From Azospirillum agricola (GTDB lineage Bacteria; Pseudomonadota; Alphaproteobacteria; Azospirillales; Azospirillaceae), in the NCBI RefSeq assembly GCF_017876095.1, contig NZ_JAGINM010000028.1:1-64000 (forward strand): a stretch of DNA of 64,000 bases, written 5' to 3'. Under the pieces are notes generated by a model. It was given only the letters and a program-made list of their open reading frames with translations. It was not told the origin of the DNA and searched no databases. Below are positions 34,428 to 43,429 of the stretch, piece after piece; positions within the stretch are counted from its first letter, which is position 1; each line of letters begins with the position of its first letter. The position numbers were made by a program, and so were the translations under genes.

Positions 34428-35975
34428 ATGGAACGGGAGACCAAGACGATGGCGGACTCGATCGCGCTGGGGGCGGAGGGCCGGCCTCTAAAGCCGGGGG
34501 AGGTCCGATTCTATCAGGCCGCCGTCCCGCCGCTGCCCGCGGGCGGCTACCGGCTGCGCTCGGTCCAGACGGTCACGGCCTCGGGAGTGACCCCGGTTCC
34601 GACCTATGAGTCGGTCCAGCCCTTCACCCTCACCGGGCCGCGCTTCGCGCTGGCCCCGACCGACCTCCAATCCGTCTATCCGCCGGCCAACCAGACCGGC
34701 GTCGGTGGAGAGGTCCTGCCCAACGTCGTGCTGCGGCGGCGCACCCTGCCGTGGGAGCGGACCATCGACGGCGCCCCCCCGCCCGCCGAGGGGGGAGCGG
34801 TGCCCTGGATGGCCCTTCTGACGGTCACGGCGGACGAATTGGGCGGTGAGGCCGGTGCGGTGGCCGCCCCATCCCCCGTGCGCGCCTGCACGGTGGAGGA
34901 GCTGTTGCGCCCGCGGGAGGCGGACATTCTACCGCCCGCCCTGCCGCCGCCGGACGCGGCGGAAGCGGCGGGATCCTGCCTCGTCCTCGACCTGGACCTC
35001 GCGCTGTTCCAGGCGGTGGCGCCGGAGGCGGCGGACCTGCCCTGGCTGGCCCACGTCCGCGAGGTCGACACCGATCACAAGGAAGCACTGGGGCTGGCCG
35101 AGGATGGATTCTTTTCCGTTGTGGTCGGCAACCGGCTGCTTCAGACGGGCGCGGTCAACTACCAGTTCCTGGTGTCGCTGGAAGGCCACCGGAACGCCCT
35201 GGCGCCGAACGTGGTGAACGCGAAGTACCGGTGGATCCGGCTGGTGTCGCTGGCTTGGTGGCGGGTCGCCGTCGGGGCTGGAACGGGCGACTTCCTGCAG
35301 ATCATGCAGGCCCTGCCGGCGCGCGGCGGCGTCGGGCTGCCGCAGCTGCCCCACACGCCTTTCCCGGAGGGCGACGAGGGCGCCGCCCTGGCGCGCAAGG
35401 CGCTGTCCATCGGCTACACCCCGCTGCGCAACCGCATGCGGGCGGGGGAGACGACGACCTCCTGGTACCGGGGGCCGGCCTCGCCGGTGCCGTTGGAGCC
35501 GGACGAGCTGGGGCCCTACTTCTACAGCGACCGCGCAATCCGCTACGACCCGGAGACGGCGCTTTTCGACGTGTCCTACGCCTGCGCCTGGCAGATCGGC
35601 CGGCTGCTCGCCCTGTCCGACAGCCCCTTCGCCCGGCAGCTCTACGAATGGCGGCGGCAGGGCCAGCGGGCCGCCCTGACGCGGCAGGGGATGGCCGCTC
35701 TGGCCGCCGCGCTGCCGGCTGCGGCGGCGAGCGCCGGCCTGCCCACCGAGCCGGGTGAGGGAGACGCCGCGCTGCTGGCCGCCCACGCCCTGGCCGCCGG
35801 CTTTGCACGAGCGCATGAGGGAGACGGCGGGCCGCCCGCGCGCATCCGGCGCGAGGACCGGGGCGCCCCGGCCTCTGCAGGCGGAGAGGGGGACCCGCTC
35901 GACCTCCTTCTCGACCGCCTGTTCGGCGGGCTGGGTGGGGTGAACGGCGTTCAGGGAGACGACGATGACGCGTGA
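34428..35975 (+). CDS. uncharacterised 515-residue protein of the giant-protein cluster
   Basis: The gene starts 8 nt after the giant gene; a second in-frame ATG at 34449 has its own GGGAGA, so the start could be either. The protein begins MADSIALGAEGRPLKPGEVRF-like from that ATG, with no signal peptide. The middle (about 200-400) is rich in Trp and Tyr: YQFLVSLEGHRNALAP, YRWIRLVSLAWWRV, TSWYRGPASPVPLEPDELGP and FDVSYACAWQIGRLLALSDS. The last 100 residues are Ala/Gly-rich and end in an acidic tail (GDDDDA). No family was recognised. Its stop overlaps the next start by 11 nt, so it is part of one translationally coupled operon. Confidence 0.72.
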   Translation: MERETKTMADSIALGAEGRPLKPGEVRFYQAAVPPLPAGGYRLRSVQTVTASGVTPVPTYESVQPFTLTGPRFALAPTDLQSVYPPANQTGVGGEVLPNVVLRRRTLPWERTIDGAPPPAEGGAVPWMALLTVTADELGGEAGAVAAPSPVRACTVEELLRPREADILPPALPPPDAAEAAGSCLVLDLDLALFQAVAPEAADLPWLAHVREVDTDHKEALGLAEDGFFSVVVGNRLLQTGAVNYQFLVSLEGHRNALAPNVVNAKYRWIRLVSLAWWRVAVGAGTGDFLQIMQALPARGGVGLPQLPHTPFPEGDEGAALARKALSIGYTPLRNRMRAGETTTSWYRGPASPVPLEPDELGPYFYSDRAIRYDPETALFDVSYACAWQIGRLLALSDSPFARQLYEWRRQGQRAALTRQGMAALAAALPAAAASAGLPTEPGEGDAALLAAHALAAGFARAHEGDGGPPARIRREDRGAPASAGGEGDPLDLLLDRLFGGLGGVNGVQGDDDDA

Positions 35976-36981
35976 CAGCCATCGCCGGGCGGAAAACCTC
36001 TACGACCTCGCACGCCGGGCTGCGACCCCGGTGACGGCCTCCGCCGGACCGGACGGCGGGACCGCCGCGGCGCCGTTGCCGCCGGTGCCGTTGCCGCCGG
36101 TGCCGCCGTCTATGACGGAATGGCTGAGCCGCCTCGTTCTGCTCTACGGCCTGCCGGTGGAGTATCTGGTGCCGGACGCCCGGTTGCTGCCCCGGGAATC
36201 GCTGCGCTTCTTCTACCTGGACCCCAACTGGCAGCGGCGGCTGGTCGATGGCGCGGTCAGCGTGGCCGTCTCCTCCAGCCAGGACGCCATCCAGGTGCTG
36301 ACCACGTTCGAGCGGTCGGTGGAAAGCGCGCTCGGCGCCATGGCCGGCGTCCGCCCCGCGCTGCGCGGCAAGCCAGCAGCGGAGGAAAGGCCGGATACGG
36401 GGCACGGCGGTTCGGCCGACATCGCGGTCGCGCCGGTCACCGGCTTCCTGCTGCGCTCCGTCGCGGTGTCCGGCTGGCCGGGGATCGAGGTGTCCGGCTA
36501 CGACACGACGGAGCCGAAGGCCACCAGCGTTCCGCTGCCCATCCTGCGGCTGGAACGCCTGTCGGACGACGTGCTGCTGTGCCTCTTCTCCGGGCTGCCG
36601 AAGCGGGTGGATTTCTTGCAGCCGCCGGAAGGGCTGCATTTCGGCGTGCGGCGCGACGCGGCGGTGCCGTCGTGCGTCAAGACCTTCCTACGCGGGCTGG
36701 GGCACGGGCGCTACACGGCCGGCGTCCAGATTCCAGGGGCCGAGGCGCCGGTCAGCCTGCGCGTCGGCACCCGCGCGTCCGGCGTGATGCGCGTCGATGC
36801 CACGGCGCGGGCGGCCCGCGAGCGGCTGATCGCGCTGGGGGCCCTCAGCGCCGGAGACTCCTTCACCGCCGCGGAGTTCGCGGTCCAGATGGTCCGGCCG
36901 GCGGGCCTGCAATCCTTTGCCTGGGGCGTCGCCCCGGCCACCGGAACCGGCACCGCCGACGAGGATGGGGCGACCCGATGA
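35965..36981 (+). CDS. uncharacterised 338-residue protein of the giant-protein cluster
   Basis: It starts inside the end of the previous gene behind AGGGAGA and ends in an ATGA junction with the next gene. Near residues 36-48 it carries a Pro-rich linker coded by a 15-bp tandem repeat. After this come WLSRLVLLYGLPVEYLVPD and LRFFYLDPNWQRRLVDGAVS. RLSDDVLLCLFSGLPKRVDFLQPPEGLHFG lies in the centre. The Pro-Asn-Trp segment and regular strands suggest a structural protein, but no catalytic residues or known domain were identified. It has no signal peptide. Confidence 0.72.
   Translation: MTRDSHRRAENLYDLARRAATPVTASAGPDGGTAAAPLPPVPLPPVPPSMTEWLSRLVLLYGLPVEYLVPDARLLPRESLRFFYLDPNWQRRLVDGAVSVAVSSSQDAIQVLTTFERSVESALGAMAGVRPALRGKPAAEERPDTGHGGSADIAVAPVTGFLLRSVAVSGWPGIEVSGYDTTEPKATSVPLPILRLERLSDDVLLCLFSGLPKRVDFLQPPEGLHFGVRRDAAVPSCVKTFLRGLGHGRYTAGVQIPGAEAPVSLRVGTRASGVMRVDATARAARERLIALGALSAGDSFTAAEFAVQMVRPAGLQSFAWGVAPATGTGTADEDGATR
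36078..36107. repeat. 15-bp tandem repeat coding a Pro-rich linker
   Basis: Two direct copies of a 15-bp unit (ttgccgccggtgccg) inside the 338-residue protein gene encode Leu-Pro-Pro-Val-Pro repeats. They give a rigid linker between a short N-terminal part and the folded body. Confidence 0.6.
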
Positions 36982-39900
36982 CCGATACCGTTTCGCGGGC
37001 CAACGGCCCCATCGTCGATCCGCTGTGGCCGGGCCCGTGCCTGTTCGTGCCGTCGGTCCTGGAATGCCTGCCGGTCGGCAAACCCAACCAGAATGCCGTC
37101 TGGGCGGCGACCCGCACCAACTACGACCGGGTCAAGCGCTTCCTCGACCCTTCCCCCCGCCCGTTCGAGGCGCGGGCATCCAGCGATCCGCCCCGGACCG
37201 GGGCGCACCTGCTGATGACCTTGCCGGCGGCGATCACGCTTGGCCGGCAGACCGAGGCCGGGGAGCTGGAGTTCCACCCGGTTCCCAACCGCTGGCTGGT
37301 CGCGCGCTTCTTGTCCACCACGCCCGGCCAGCCGCCCGCGATCACCGCCTGGGTTCTGCAAAGCGATTTCCTGGGCGATGCCGCCGAAGGATCCAACCCC
37401 TATCCCGATCCGGAGAAGCCGGGCACCGTCCGCTACCTGGGCCGCGCCTTCAGCCTGTCGGGCTGGACCAACCCGGCGGCCCCGAAGACGCCGGTGATCC
37501 GGGCGGCGGCCCCGGGCGACGTCACCTGGGCCGCCGTCTACGACAACGTGAACAACGTGCTGGCCTTCCACGACGGGCTGGACGGCGTCGCGTCCGGCAC
37601 CGTCGCCTACGCCATGCTGGGCTGGTACCAGCCCGCCGCCTTCGACCCGCTGCTGGGCGTGTCGGACAGCCCGCCCGCCGGCTTCCTGACGGAAGAGGAA
37701 TGGCAAGCCCTGATGGACGCCCTGGCCTGGGGCGTCGGCGGGGAGGCCGGGCTGGCCGAGGCGCGCCGGGACTGGGAGGCGTGGCGGGCGCTGAACCCAA
37801 TGACGGACGGGCCCGCCATTCCGGAGGCCCAGAAGAACCTCGCCTCCCAAACTCTGGTTCACGGCATGGTCCACGGGCTGGCGTGGAAAGGGCCGGGCGT
37901 CGCCTACCCGCGCGCGCCCATCCTGTCCGGCAAGTCCCGCCCGGCAGTCGCGGTGGGCGGGACCGCCGTGGAGGCCATGGCCGCCTGGATGGCGGCGCAG
38001 TGTCAGGCGCCGGAGCTGGAGGACCTTCTGCTCGCCCTGCAGGAGGACATGGTTTTCGACTACGCCACCGACCGCCCGGCCTTCGAGGCGCAGAGCCTGG
38101 CCAACCGGTTCGGCAAGACCGACGGCGGCAGCCTGTGGGGGGTGCGGCGGACCGACGACGCGGACGAGGGCGGCGCCGGCAATGGGCAGGCGTTGCAGGA
38201 ACTGCCCTTGTCGGCGGCGCAGAGCGATGCGCTGACTGCGCTGAACGACGCGCAGGCGCGGCTCGACGCGACGCGGCGGCTGATCGCGTCGAAGACGGCG
38301 GCGCTGTTCGGCGACGCCTGCAAGCTGACCAAGATCACCGCCGCCAGCAGTTACCACGCGCCGACCCAGCGGGCCATCGCGGCGACCCGCGACGACATCG
38401 TCGAACTGGAGCGGCAACGCGCTCGGGAGGAGGCGGAGCACGAGGAGCGGCGGAGCGAACTCCTCGCCCTGCTCGGCGCCAGCTACGCGCTGAACGAGGT
38501 GGCCGCCCCGCCCTTCTTCGCACCCATGGCGCCCGCCGTGATGATCAGCGGCGCCTGCCAGGACACGCGCTTCCTGCCACCGGGTGCGGATGGGGGCGAG
38601 GACCGCCTGTTCTGCCGCTTCACCGGCCAGACCGTCCGCGGGCTGATGGTCAGCGATCCGCAGACCGGCCGGTCCGCCACGATCTCCGCCGGCGATCTGG
38701 TAAAGGCTGCGGCGATCCCGGCCGGCACCGGGGTGCCCAAGGAGGTGACCGGCTTCCTGATCGAATGCCTGTTCTTCGACCCCGCCAACGCCCGCTGGCT
38801 GGCGACGCTGTTCTTTCCGCTGGCCGGCCTGCCCGATCCGACGGCGGAGCAGATCGACCGCCTCGCTGCGGTGATCGCCGCCCAGCAGGCCACGCCCTGG
38901 GCGGCGACGGCGGCGGACGGGCTGGACGAGACGGTGCTGGGCGTGGCGGCCGGCTTCGACGGCGTGGTGCCGATGAAGCGCGCGGTGCTGCCCTGGACGC
39001 CGCCCTGGACGCCGCTCTACCTCGACTGGCGCATCGCCTGGCGCCCCTCCGCCCCCAACCCGGCGGGAATGCTGGCGGATTGGGTTCCGGACGGGTTCGA
39101 CTATGGCTGGGACGGCCACCCCGCCGACGGCGAGACCTACAGCGTCGATGGGCGCGCGTCCGTCGGCACGCAGCTGTCCCGCGGGCTGGCCGTCAAGCTG
39201 CGGCGCTTCCTCGAAACCAGCCACGACCTCGACCGCCTGCCGGGCCACCAGCGCGCGCTGCTGGAGGAGGCCGCGGCACGCATCGGCGACTACGACATCA
39301 TCACGGAAAACATGGCCGGGCTGGAACCCTGGATGGTCATGCTGGACAGCATGATCTGCCGGATCACCAACAAGGACCCGGAGGTGCAGCGGCTGATCGA
39401 CGGCGCGCCCACCGCGGTCCCGATCCCGCCGTCGGTGGGGGAGAAAGGCGGTTTCTTCCCGATCCGCGCCGGCCATTTCTCCATCACGCAGATGTGGGTC
39501 GTCGATGCCTTCGGGCAGGTGCTGTTCGTCACCAACCCCGGGGAAACGGTGATCCCCATCCGTTCCCGCAGCGTCCACACCCCGCCGGTCGGAAAGGCGA
39601 GCAACGCCGCGCTGATCCAGCTTGCCCCGCGCGTCGTGCAGCCCACGCGGCTGTCGCTGCGGCTGCTCAGCGCGCGCGACGACCGGGTACCCAGCAACGC
39701 CGCCGACCGGACCAGCCCGATCGCCGGCTGGGTGCTGCCCAACCACCTGGACGGCGGCCTTCTGGTGTTCGACGCCGAGGGCTTGGCGCTGGGCGAAGTG
39801 CTGCCGGTGGAGAACGACGGGGGAAGCGGGTTGCGGTGGGAGTCCGCGCCCGGCCGCAGCGAACCGCTTGGCGCCCCACCGGACATCGCCGATCCGCATC

Positions 39901-40781
39901 TGAGCGGATTCATCGACGGCCTGCTGGCGACCCAGCGCGATCACGGTGCCGGGGCGCTGGGCGAACTGCTGGACCTGATCGACGTCACGCTGTGGCGGTC
40001 GATACCGCAGGGCCAGCCGTCGTCCGGCGCGCTGGCGGTACTGCTCGGCCAGCCCATCGCGGTGGTGCGCGCCGACATCGCCATCGGGCTGGACGGCGAT
40101 CCCCTGTACGACCAGGACTGGGCGAAGACGGGCAAGCGAGACGACCGCGGCTTTCCTGCGGTGCCCCTGGCCACCTGCGTCGGCGACGCCGGCTTCAGCG
40201 GCAACGGCGCGCTCGGCTGCTTCCTGGACGACGATTACGGTCGCCTCTACCCGGCGCGCGGCTTCGCCCCCAGCCTGGGGCTGATCCGGCGGGCGCTGGC
40301 CGACCGGCGGGACGAACCGCGCGAGGCCCTGCGGCGGGCGCTGTCCGCCATCCCGCACGCGCTCGGCGGTGGAGCGGCGGGCGGCGGCTATCTGGCAGCA
40401 CGCCCGGACTTCCCGCTGACCGCCAGCGGGGCGCGGCGCCGGCTGACCCTGCTGGTCGATCCGCGCGGCGTCATTCCTGCGGCCTGCGGAATCCTGCCGG
40501 TGGTCACCGCCGCCCTGCCGGCGGGTCCGGTGTCGGCGGCGATGAACCGGCTGGTGGCGACCTTCCGCATGGGGCCGCTGCTGGTCGATCCCGAGCGGGT
40601 GCGCATGCCTTTGCCCTCGGAGGTGGGCGGGCGCTGGAGCTGGGTGGAGCGCGCGGGCGTCACCGTGTGGCGCAGCGACCGCGACCTCCAGGGCAACGAC
40701 CCCAAGGCACTGCTGCCGGCCACCCCGCCCGATGTTCGCGAGGGATGGCTGGCGCTGAACCCCGGCCGCGACCGCGCGTGA
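36978..40781 (+). CDS. uncharacterised 1267-residue protein of the giant-protein cluster
   Basis: It starts in an ATGA overlap with the preceding gene. There is no signal peptide or membrane helix. Features in order: an N-terminal region with SVLECLPVGKPNQNAVWAA; a region with WAAVYDNVNNVLAFHDGLDG and ASQTLVHGMVHGLAWKGPGV (about 170-320); a strongly helical segment near 415-505 (QARLDATRRLIASKTAALF and ELERQRAREEAEHEERRSEL) likely forming a coiled coil; and a C-terminal half with FSITQMWVVDAFGQVLFV and repeated Gly/Pro-rich strands. No known family or active site was recognised. Its size and coiled coil suggest a structural or scaffold role within a complex. Confidence 0.72.
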   Translation: MTDTVSRANGPIVDPLWPGPCLFVPSVLECLPVGKPNQNAVWAATRTNYDRVKRFLDPSPRPFEARASSDPPRTGAHLLMTLPAAITLGRQTEAGELEFHPVPNRWLVARFLSTTPGQPPAITAWVLQSDFLGDAAEGSNPYPDPEKPGTVRYLGRAFSLSGWTNPAAPKTPVIRAAAPGDVTWAAVYDNVNNVLAFHDGLDGVASGTVAYAMLGWYQPAAFDPLLGVSDSPPAGFLTEEEWQALMDALAWGVGGEAGLAEARRDWEAWRALNPMTDGPAIPEAQKNLASQTLVHGMVHGLAWKGPGVAYPRAPILSGKSRPAVAVGGTAVEAMAAWMAAQCQAPELEDLLLALQEDMVFDYATDRPAFEAQSLANRFGKTDGGSLWGVRRTDDADEGGAGNGQALQELPLSAAQSDALTALNDAQARLDATRRLIASKTAALFGDACKLTKITAASSYHAPTQRAIAATRDDIVELERQRAREEAEHEERRSELLALLGASYALNEVAAPPFFAPMAPAVMISGACQDTRFLPPGADGGEDRLFCRFTGQTVRGLMVSDPQTGRSATISAGDLVKAAAIPAGTGVPKEVTGFLIECLFFDPANARWLATLFFPLAGLPDPTAEQIDRLAAVIAAQQATPWAATAADGLDETVLGVAAGFDGVVPMKRAVLPWTPPWTPLYLDWRIAWRPSAPNPAGMLADWVPDGFDYGWDGHPADGETYSVDGRASVGTQLSRGLAVKLRRFLETSHDLDRLPGHQRALLEEAAARIGDYDIITENMAGLEPWMVMLDSMICRITNKDPEVQRLIDGAPTAVPIPPSVGEKGGFFPIRAGHFSITQMWVVDAFGQVLFVTNPGETVIPIRSRSVHTPPVGKASNAALIQLAPRVVQPTRLSLRLLSARDDRVPSNAADRTSPIAGWVLPNHLDGGLLVFDAEGLALGEVLPVENDGGSGLRWESAPGRSEPLGAPPDIADPHLSGFIDGLLATQRDHGAGALGELLDLIDVTLWRSIPQGQPSSGALAVLLGQPIAVVRADIAIGLDGDPLYDQDWAKTGKRDDRGFPAVPLATCVGDAGFSGNGALGCFLDDDYGRLYPARGFAPSLGLIRRALADRRDEPREALRRALSAIPHALGGGAAGGGYLAARPDFPLTASGARRRLTLLVDPRGVIPAACGILPVVTAALPAGPVSAAMNRLVATFRMGPLLVDPERVRMPLPSEVGGRWSWVERAGVTVWRSDRDLQGNDPKALLPATPPDVREGWLALNPGRDRA

Positions 40782-40836
40782 CGACGCTTTCCGGCGAATG
40801 GCCCGACGGCAAACGATCCGACAAGGAATGACAGGC

Positions 40837-42237
40837 ATGACCGGCGAAACGGCACTTCAGGCCCCGACAACCTACTACAGCTACACTGTCGATCCCTATC
40901 GATTGACCATCGGTGAGACCGCCGGGCTTGTGCTGACCATTTCCAACCTGAATCCGGCGGACCCCGACGTGCCGGGCGACGAGGATGAACGGACGATTCT
41001 GGTCCGCATCCCCGTGGGATCCGCCGACGGCAACCTGACCGAAAGCCCCCGGTCGATCAGCCCGGTGGCGCGCACGCCGGGGTGGGACGCCGTCCTTCGC
41101 CCGGATCCCGAGGGCTATCTGGTCGAAATCTTCGGACCGCCGATCGCGTCGGGCCATTCCGCCCAGATCGAGTTGCGGCAAATCCAGGTCAACGACGCCG
41201 TCGGCGCCGTCGTCCTTCCGGTGATCGAGGATTTCAGCGGTGAATCCGGCGGTGTCGTCGTCGTCAAAGAACGGCCGGAGATGCGGATCATCGAGTTCAC
41301 CGCCGATCCGTCAAAGGTCACGATGGGACGATCGTGCGATCTGCGCTGGACGGTGTCGGGCGGAACCCATGTCGAGGTTCTCCCGCTCGACAAGACGATC
41401 GAAGTCAGCGGCACGGCGCGCTTCAGCGACAGCCTGCCGACGACGCCGAGCCCGCCGCACTCCCTCTACACGCTCAGGCTCTGCAACGACAACGGCCGCA
41501 GCGTGGAGGCCGTGACCGCCGCCTATATCGGCAAGGTGACCGCCTCCCTGACCTGCAACCCGCCGGGGCCGTTGGACTTGGACGACATCGTGACCCTGAG
41601 CTGGAAAAGCCAGTACGCCATCGTTCCCTTGCGCCTTTCGCCACCCCTGCCCAACCTGCCGTGGGTGGCGGAGCATGGATCGGTGGCGGTGAAGCCATTC
41701 GATTTCGTGCAGCCGAACCAGTCCTCCGTTACCTTCACCTTGCAGGCGGACGGGTACACCGGCGACGCCAAGACCGACTACGCCACCGCAAGTGTGACGA
41801 TCCCCCTGAATTCGGTCCGGATCCTCCGGTTCGGCTATACGGACGGCACGAAGACGGAGTTTACCTTCAAGACCGAAAATGCCGACCGGGAACCGGCGCG
41901 GATCGACGTCATGTCGACGAACAGCTTCCGCCTGACCGTGAGCGGTCCGGGCGGCCCGGCCGTCGCCTATCTCGGCCCCGGTCCCTTCCTTCAGGTCCAG
42001 ACGTTGACCGCCACGCCGAACCCGGCGCCGCGCGGCGCTCCGGTCACCATCGACTACACGACTTTGAACGCCGTATCGGCCAGTCTGAATGGAGCGGCGG
42101 TTCCACTCGACGTCGCCGCGCAGAAGGGCCGGACGACGGTGACGGCGGCAGCGGGCTCCGACCTCGTGCTGACCGTGACCGCCAAGGACGGCAAGACGGT
42201 GTCCAGCCTGCTGCCGCTCGTGGTGACGGACGCTTGA
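40837..42237 (+). CDS. protein with Ig-like beta-sandwich repeats, last gene of the cluster
   Basis: A 466-residue protein; the ATG at 40837 is chosen because AAGGA lies 9 nt upstream, with an in-frame ATG at 40828 as alternative. Residues 1-140 form a beta-rich head. From about 150 on, Ig-like units recur: IIEFTADPSKVTMGRSCDLRW (~152), ASLTCNPPGPLDLDDIVTLSW (~233) and LTATPNPAPRGAPVTIDYT (~388). Each shows the same 'TxxPxxxxxGxxxxLxW' pattern of a bacterial Ig-type sandwich. No signal peptide is present. Only 23 nt separate its stop from the left terminal repeat of the ISL3 element, so the cluster ends exactly at the transposon boundary. Confidence 0.75.
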   Translation: MTGETALQAPTTYYSYTVDPYRLTIGETAGLVLTISNLNPADPDVPGDEDERTILVRIPVGSADGNLTESPRSISPVARTPGWDAVLRPDPEGYLVEIFGPPIASGHSAQIELRQIQVNDAVGAVVLPVIEDFSGESGGVVVVKERPEMRIIEFTADPSKVTMGRSCDLRWTVSGGTHVEVLPLDKTIEVSGTARFSDSLPTTPSPPHSLYTLRLCNDNGRSVEAVTAAYIGKVTASLTCNPPGPLDLDDIVTLSWKSQYAIVPLRLSPPLPNLPWVAEHGSVAVKPFDFVQPNQSSVTFTLQADGYTGDAKTDYATASVTIPLNSVRILRFGYTDGTKTEFTFKTENADREPARIDVMSTNSFRLTVSGPGGPAVAYLGPGPFLQVQTLTATPNPAPRGAPVTIDYTTLNAVSASLNGAAVPLDVAAQKGRTTVTAAAGSDLVLTVTAKDGKTVSSLLPLVVTDA

Positions 42238-42260
42238 ACGCTGATCGTTCCCCACATTTT

Positions 42261-42488
42261 GAGCTGGTCCCCGTTCCCGGTTCTCCCACACTTTGCGTGG
42301 AAAATCTGACAACGCTGGTGCCGGCACCCTCGGGAGAGCCCAGGTAATGGAGTATGCAAGAGCTCTTTGTGATCCCGAACTGCCGTGTCGTGAAGGTGAA
42401 ACCTGTTGGCGCGGCTGGTCTTCATGTGGCTGCCCAGGTCAAGCATTCCCACGCAGACTGTCCATCCTGTCAGCGGCCGAGCCACTGA
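42261..42488 (+). mobile_element. left half of an ISL3-family element
   Basis: It begins with the terminal repeat gagctggtccccgttcccgg (42261-42280) and continues ttctcccacactttgcgtgg. This is the near-perfect inverted counterpart of the repeat ending at 23408. The transposase N-terminus follows from 42354. The copy is cut at about 42488 by the second IS3-family element. It has the same orientation as the right half at 22549-23408, so the two halves bracket the 18.8-kb gene cluster. Confidence 0.85.
42354..42488 (+). pseudogene. ISL3-family transposase, N-terminal 44 residues
   Basis: From the ATG at 42354 the frame reads MQELFVIPNCRVVKVKPVG and reaches the first half of the zinc finger (DCPSCQRPSH). 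It then meets a stop created at the junction with the neighbouring IS3 element. The CPxC pair and preceding segment match the N-terminal zinc-binding domain of ISL3 transposases. The matching C-terminal half lies 19 kb away at 22555-23366. Confidence 0.8.
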
Positions 42489-42525
42489 ACCGCGGCCCGG
42501 ATTTGAGACACCCGTCTGGGGTTAT

Positions 42526-43429
42526 TCAGGTGGCCAAGGGTAGCTCGGCGATGGAGGGCTGATCAACGCGGAGTTGGTCGGCGCGCACCTGAGCAGCTGT
42601 GCGATGGCCATGCCGGGTGATGAGCCAAGTTTCATTGTAGTGGTGGACGAACTCGAGCAGAGCGCGGCGCGGCTCCTCGACGGTGTCGAAGGTGTGGACC
42701 CAGAGGAAGTTCTCCTTGAGCGTCCGGATGAACCGCTCGGCCACGCCGTTGCCCTCCGGCTCGCGCACGAAGGAGGGCGAGCCGGTGATGCCCAGGCACT
42801 TGATCTCGGCCTGGAAGTCGCCGGACATGTAGTTCGAGCCGTGATCATGGCGCAGCTTCAGCCCGACCGCCACACCAGGGCCGATGCTGCCGAAGTGGCG
42901 CAACACGCCCTGGCGGACTGGCTCCAGGGCTTCGAAACGGTTGCCACTCTTCGAGGCGTGCATGCCCACCACCTCGGAATTGGCGTGATCCACCGCGATG
43001 AAGACGCGCGCCATGCCCTCGGCCACGGTGATCGTCTCGGTCATGTCGGTGCCCCACATCACGTTCACCGTCTCGGTGATGATGGTGCCGTCGTGCGCCC
43101 GCGTGCGCTGCCGCCCAACTCGATGCGGCGCCAGCAGTCCGTACGCCCCCATCAGCCTCCGCACTCGGCGTGCCGAGGTGCGGAGGCCGGCATGGCGCAG
43201 GCGCGCCCAAATCTTGCGGTATCCCTCGCCATGAAAGCGTGAGGTGAGGATCTGCTGGTCGATGTGCTCGACCAGCTCGGAATCCGAGCACGGACCAAGT
43301 GGCCCTGGGCGGCGGGGTGGCGGTGTCGGGCGGTCCGCCCGGTGGCGGTAGACGGTGGCGCGCGACACCCGCCAGATCCGGGGCCAGACCGTAGGGGCGA
43401 CCGGTGGAGGGGGAGATGGTCCGGCTCAT
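42526..43429 (-). pseudogene. IS3-family transposase OrfB, apparently frameshifted near its start
   Basis: The main part encodes an integrase-core transposase: HGEGYRKIWARLRHAGLRTS, then VMWGTDMTET (first Asp), FIAVDHANSEVVGMHASKSG, RHDHGSNYMS (second Asp) and EPEGNGVAERFIRTLKEN (Glu). The likely start MSRTISPSTGRPYGLA at 43429 lies in a different frame from the main part. Joining GLA to IWRVSRATVYRHR in one frame would need about 8 extra bases near 43380, so a small deletion is inferred. The GTG at 43368 could allow a shortened product. Confidence 0.75.

Noticed and set aside
36711..40838. 1375-codon minus-strand frame opposite the 1267-residue gene
   Set aside because: Same shadow effect; composition is Arg/Gln/Gly-rich with no recognisable motif, and it lies fully antisense to a coupled operon gene.
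35965..42237. Phage tail or contractile injection system reading of the giant-protein cluster
   Set aside because: No sheath, tube, baseplate, ATPase or terminase-type motifs could be recognised; the fibre-like features alone are not enough.
42253..42260. Possible 8-bp target duplications flanking the ISL3-bracketed cluster
   Set aside because: The bases outside the left repeat (cacatttt) do not match those next to the right repeat (agtccgcg), so no simple insertion footprint supports a single transposition event.
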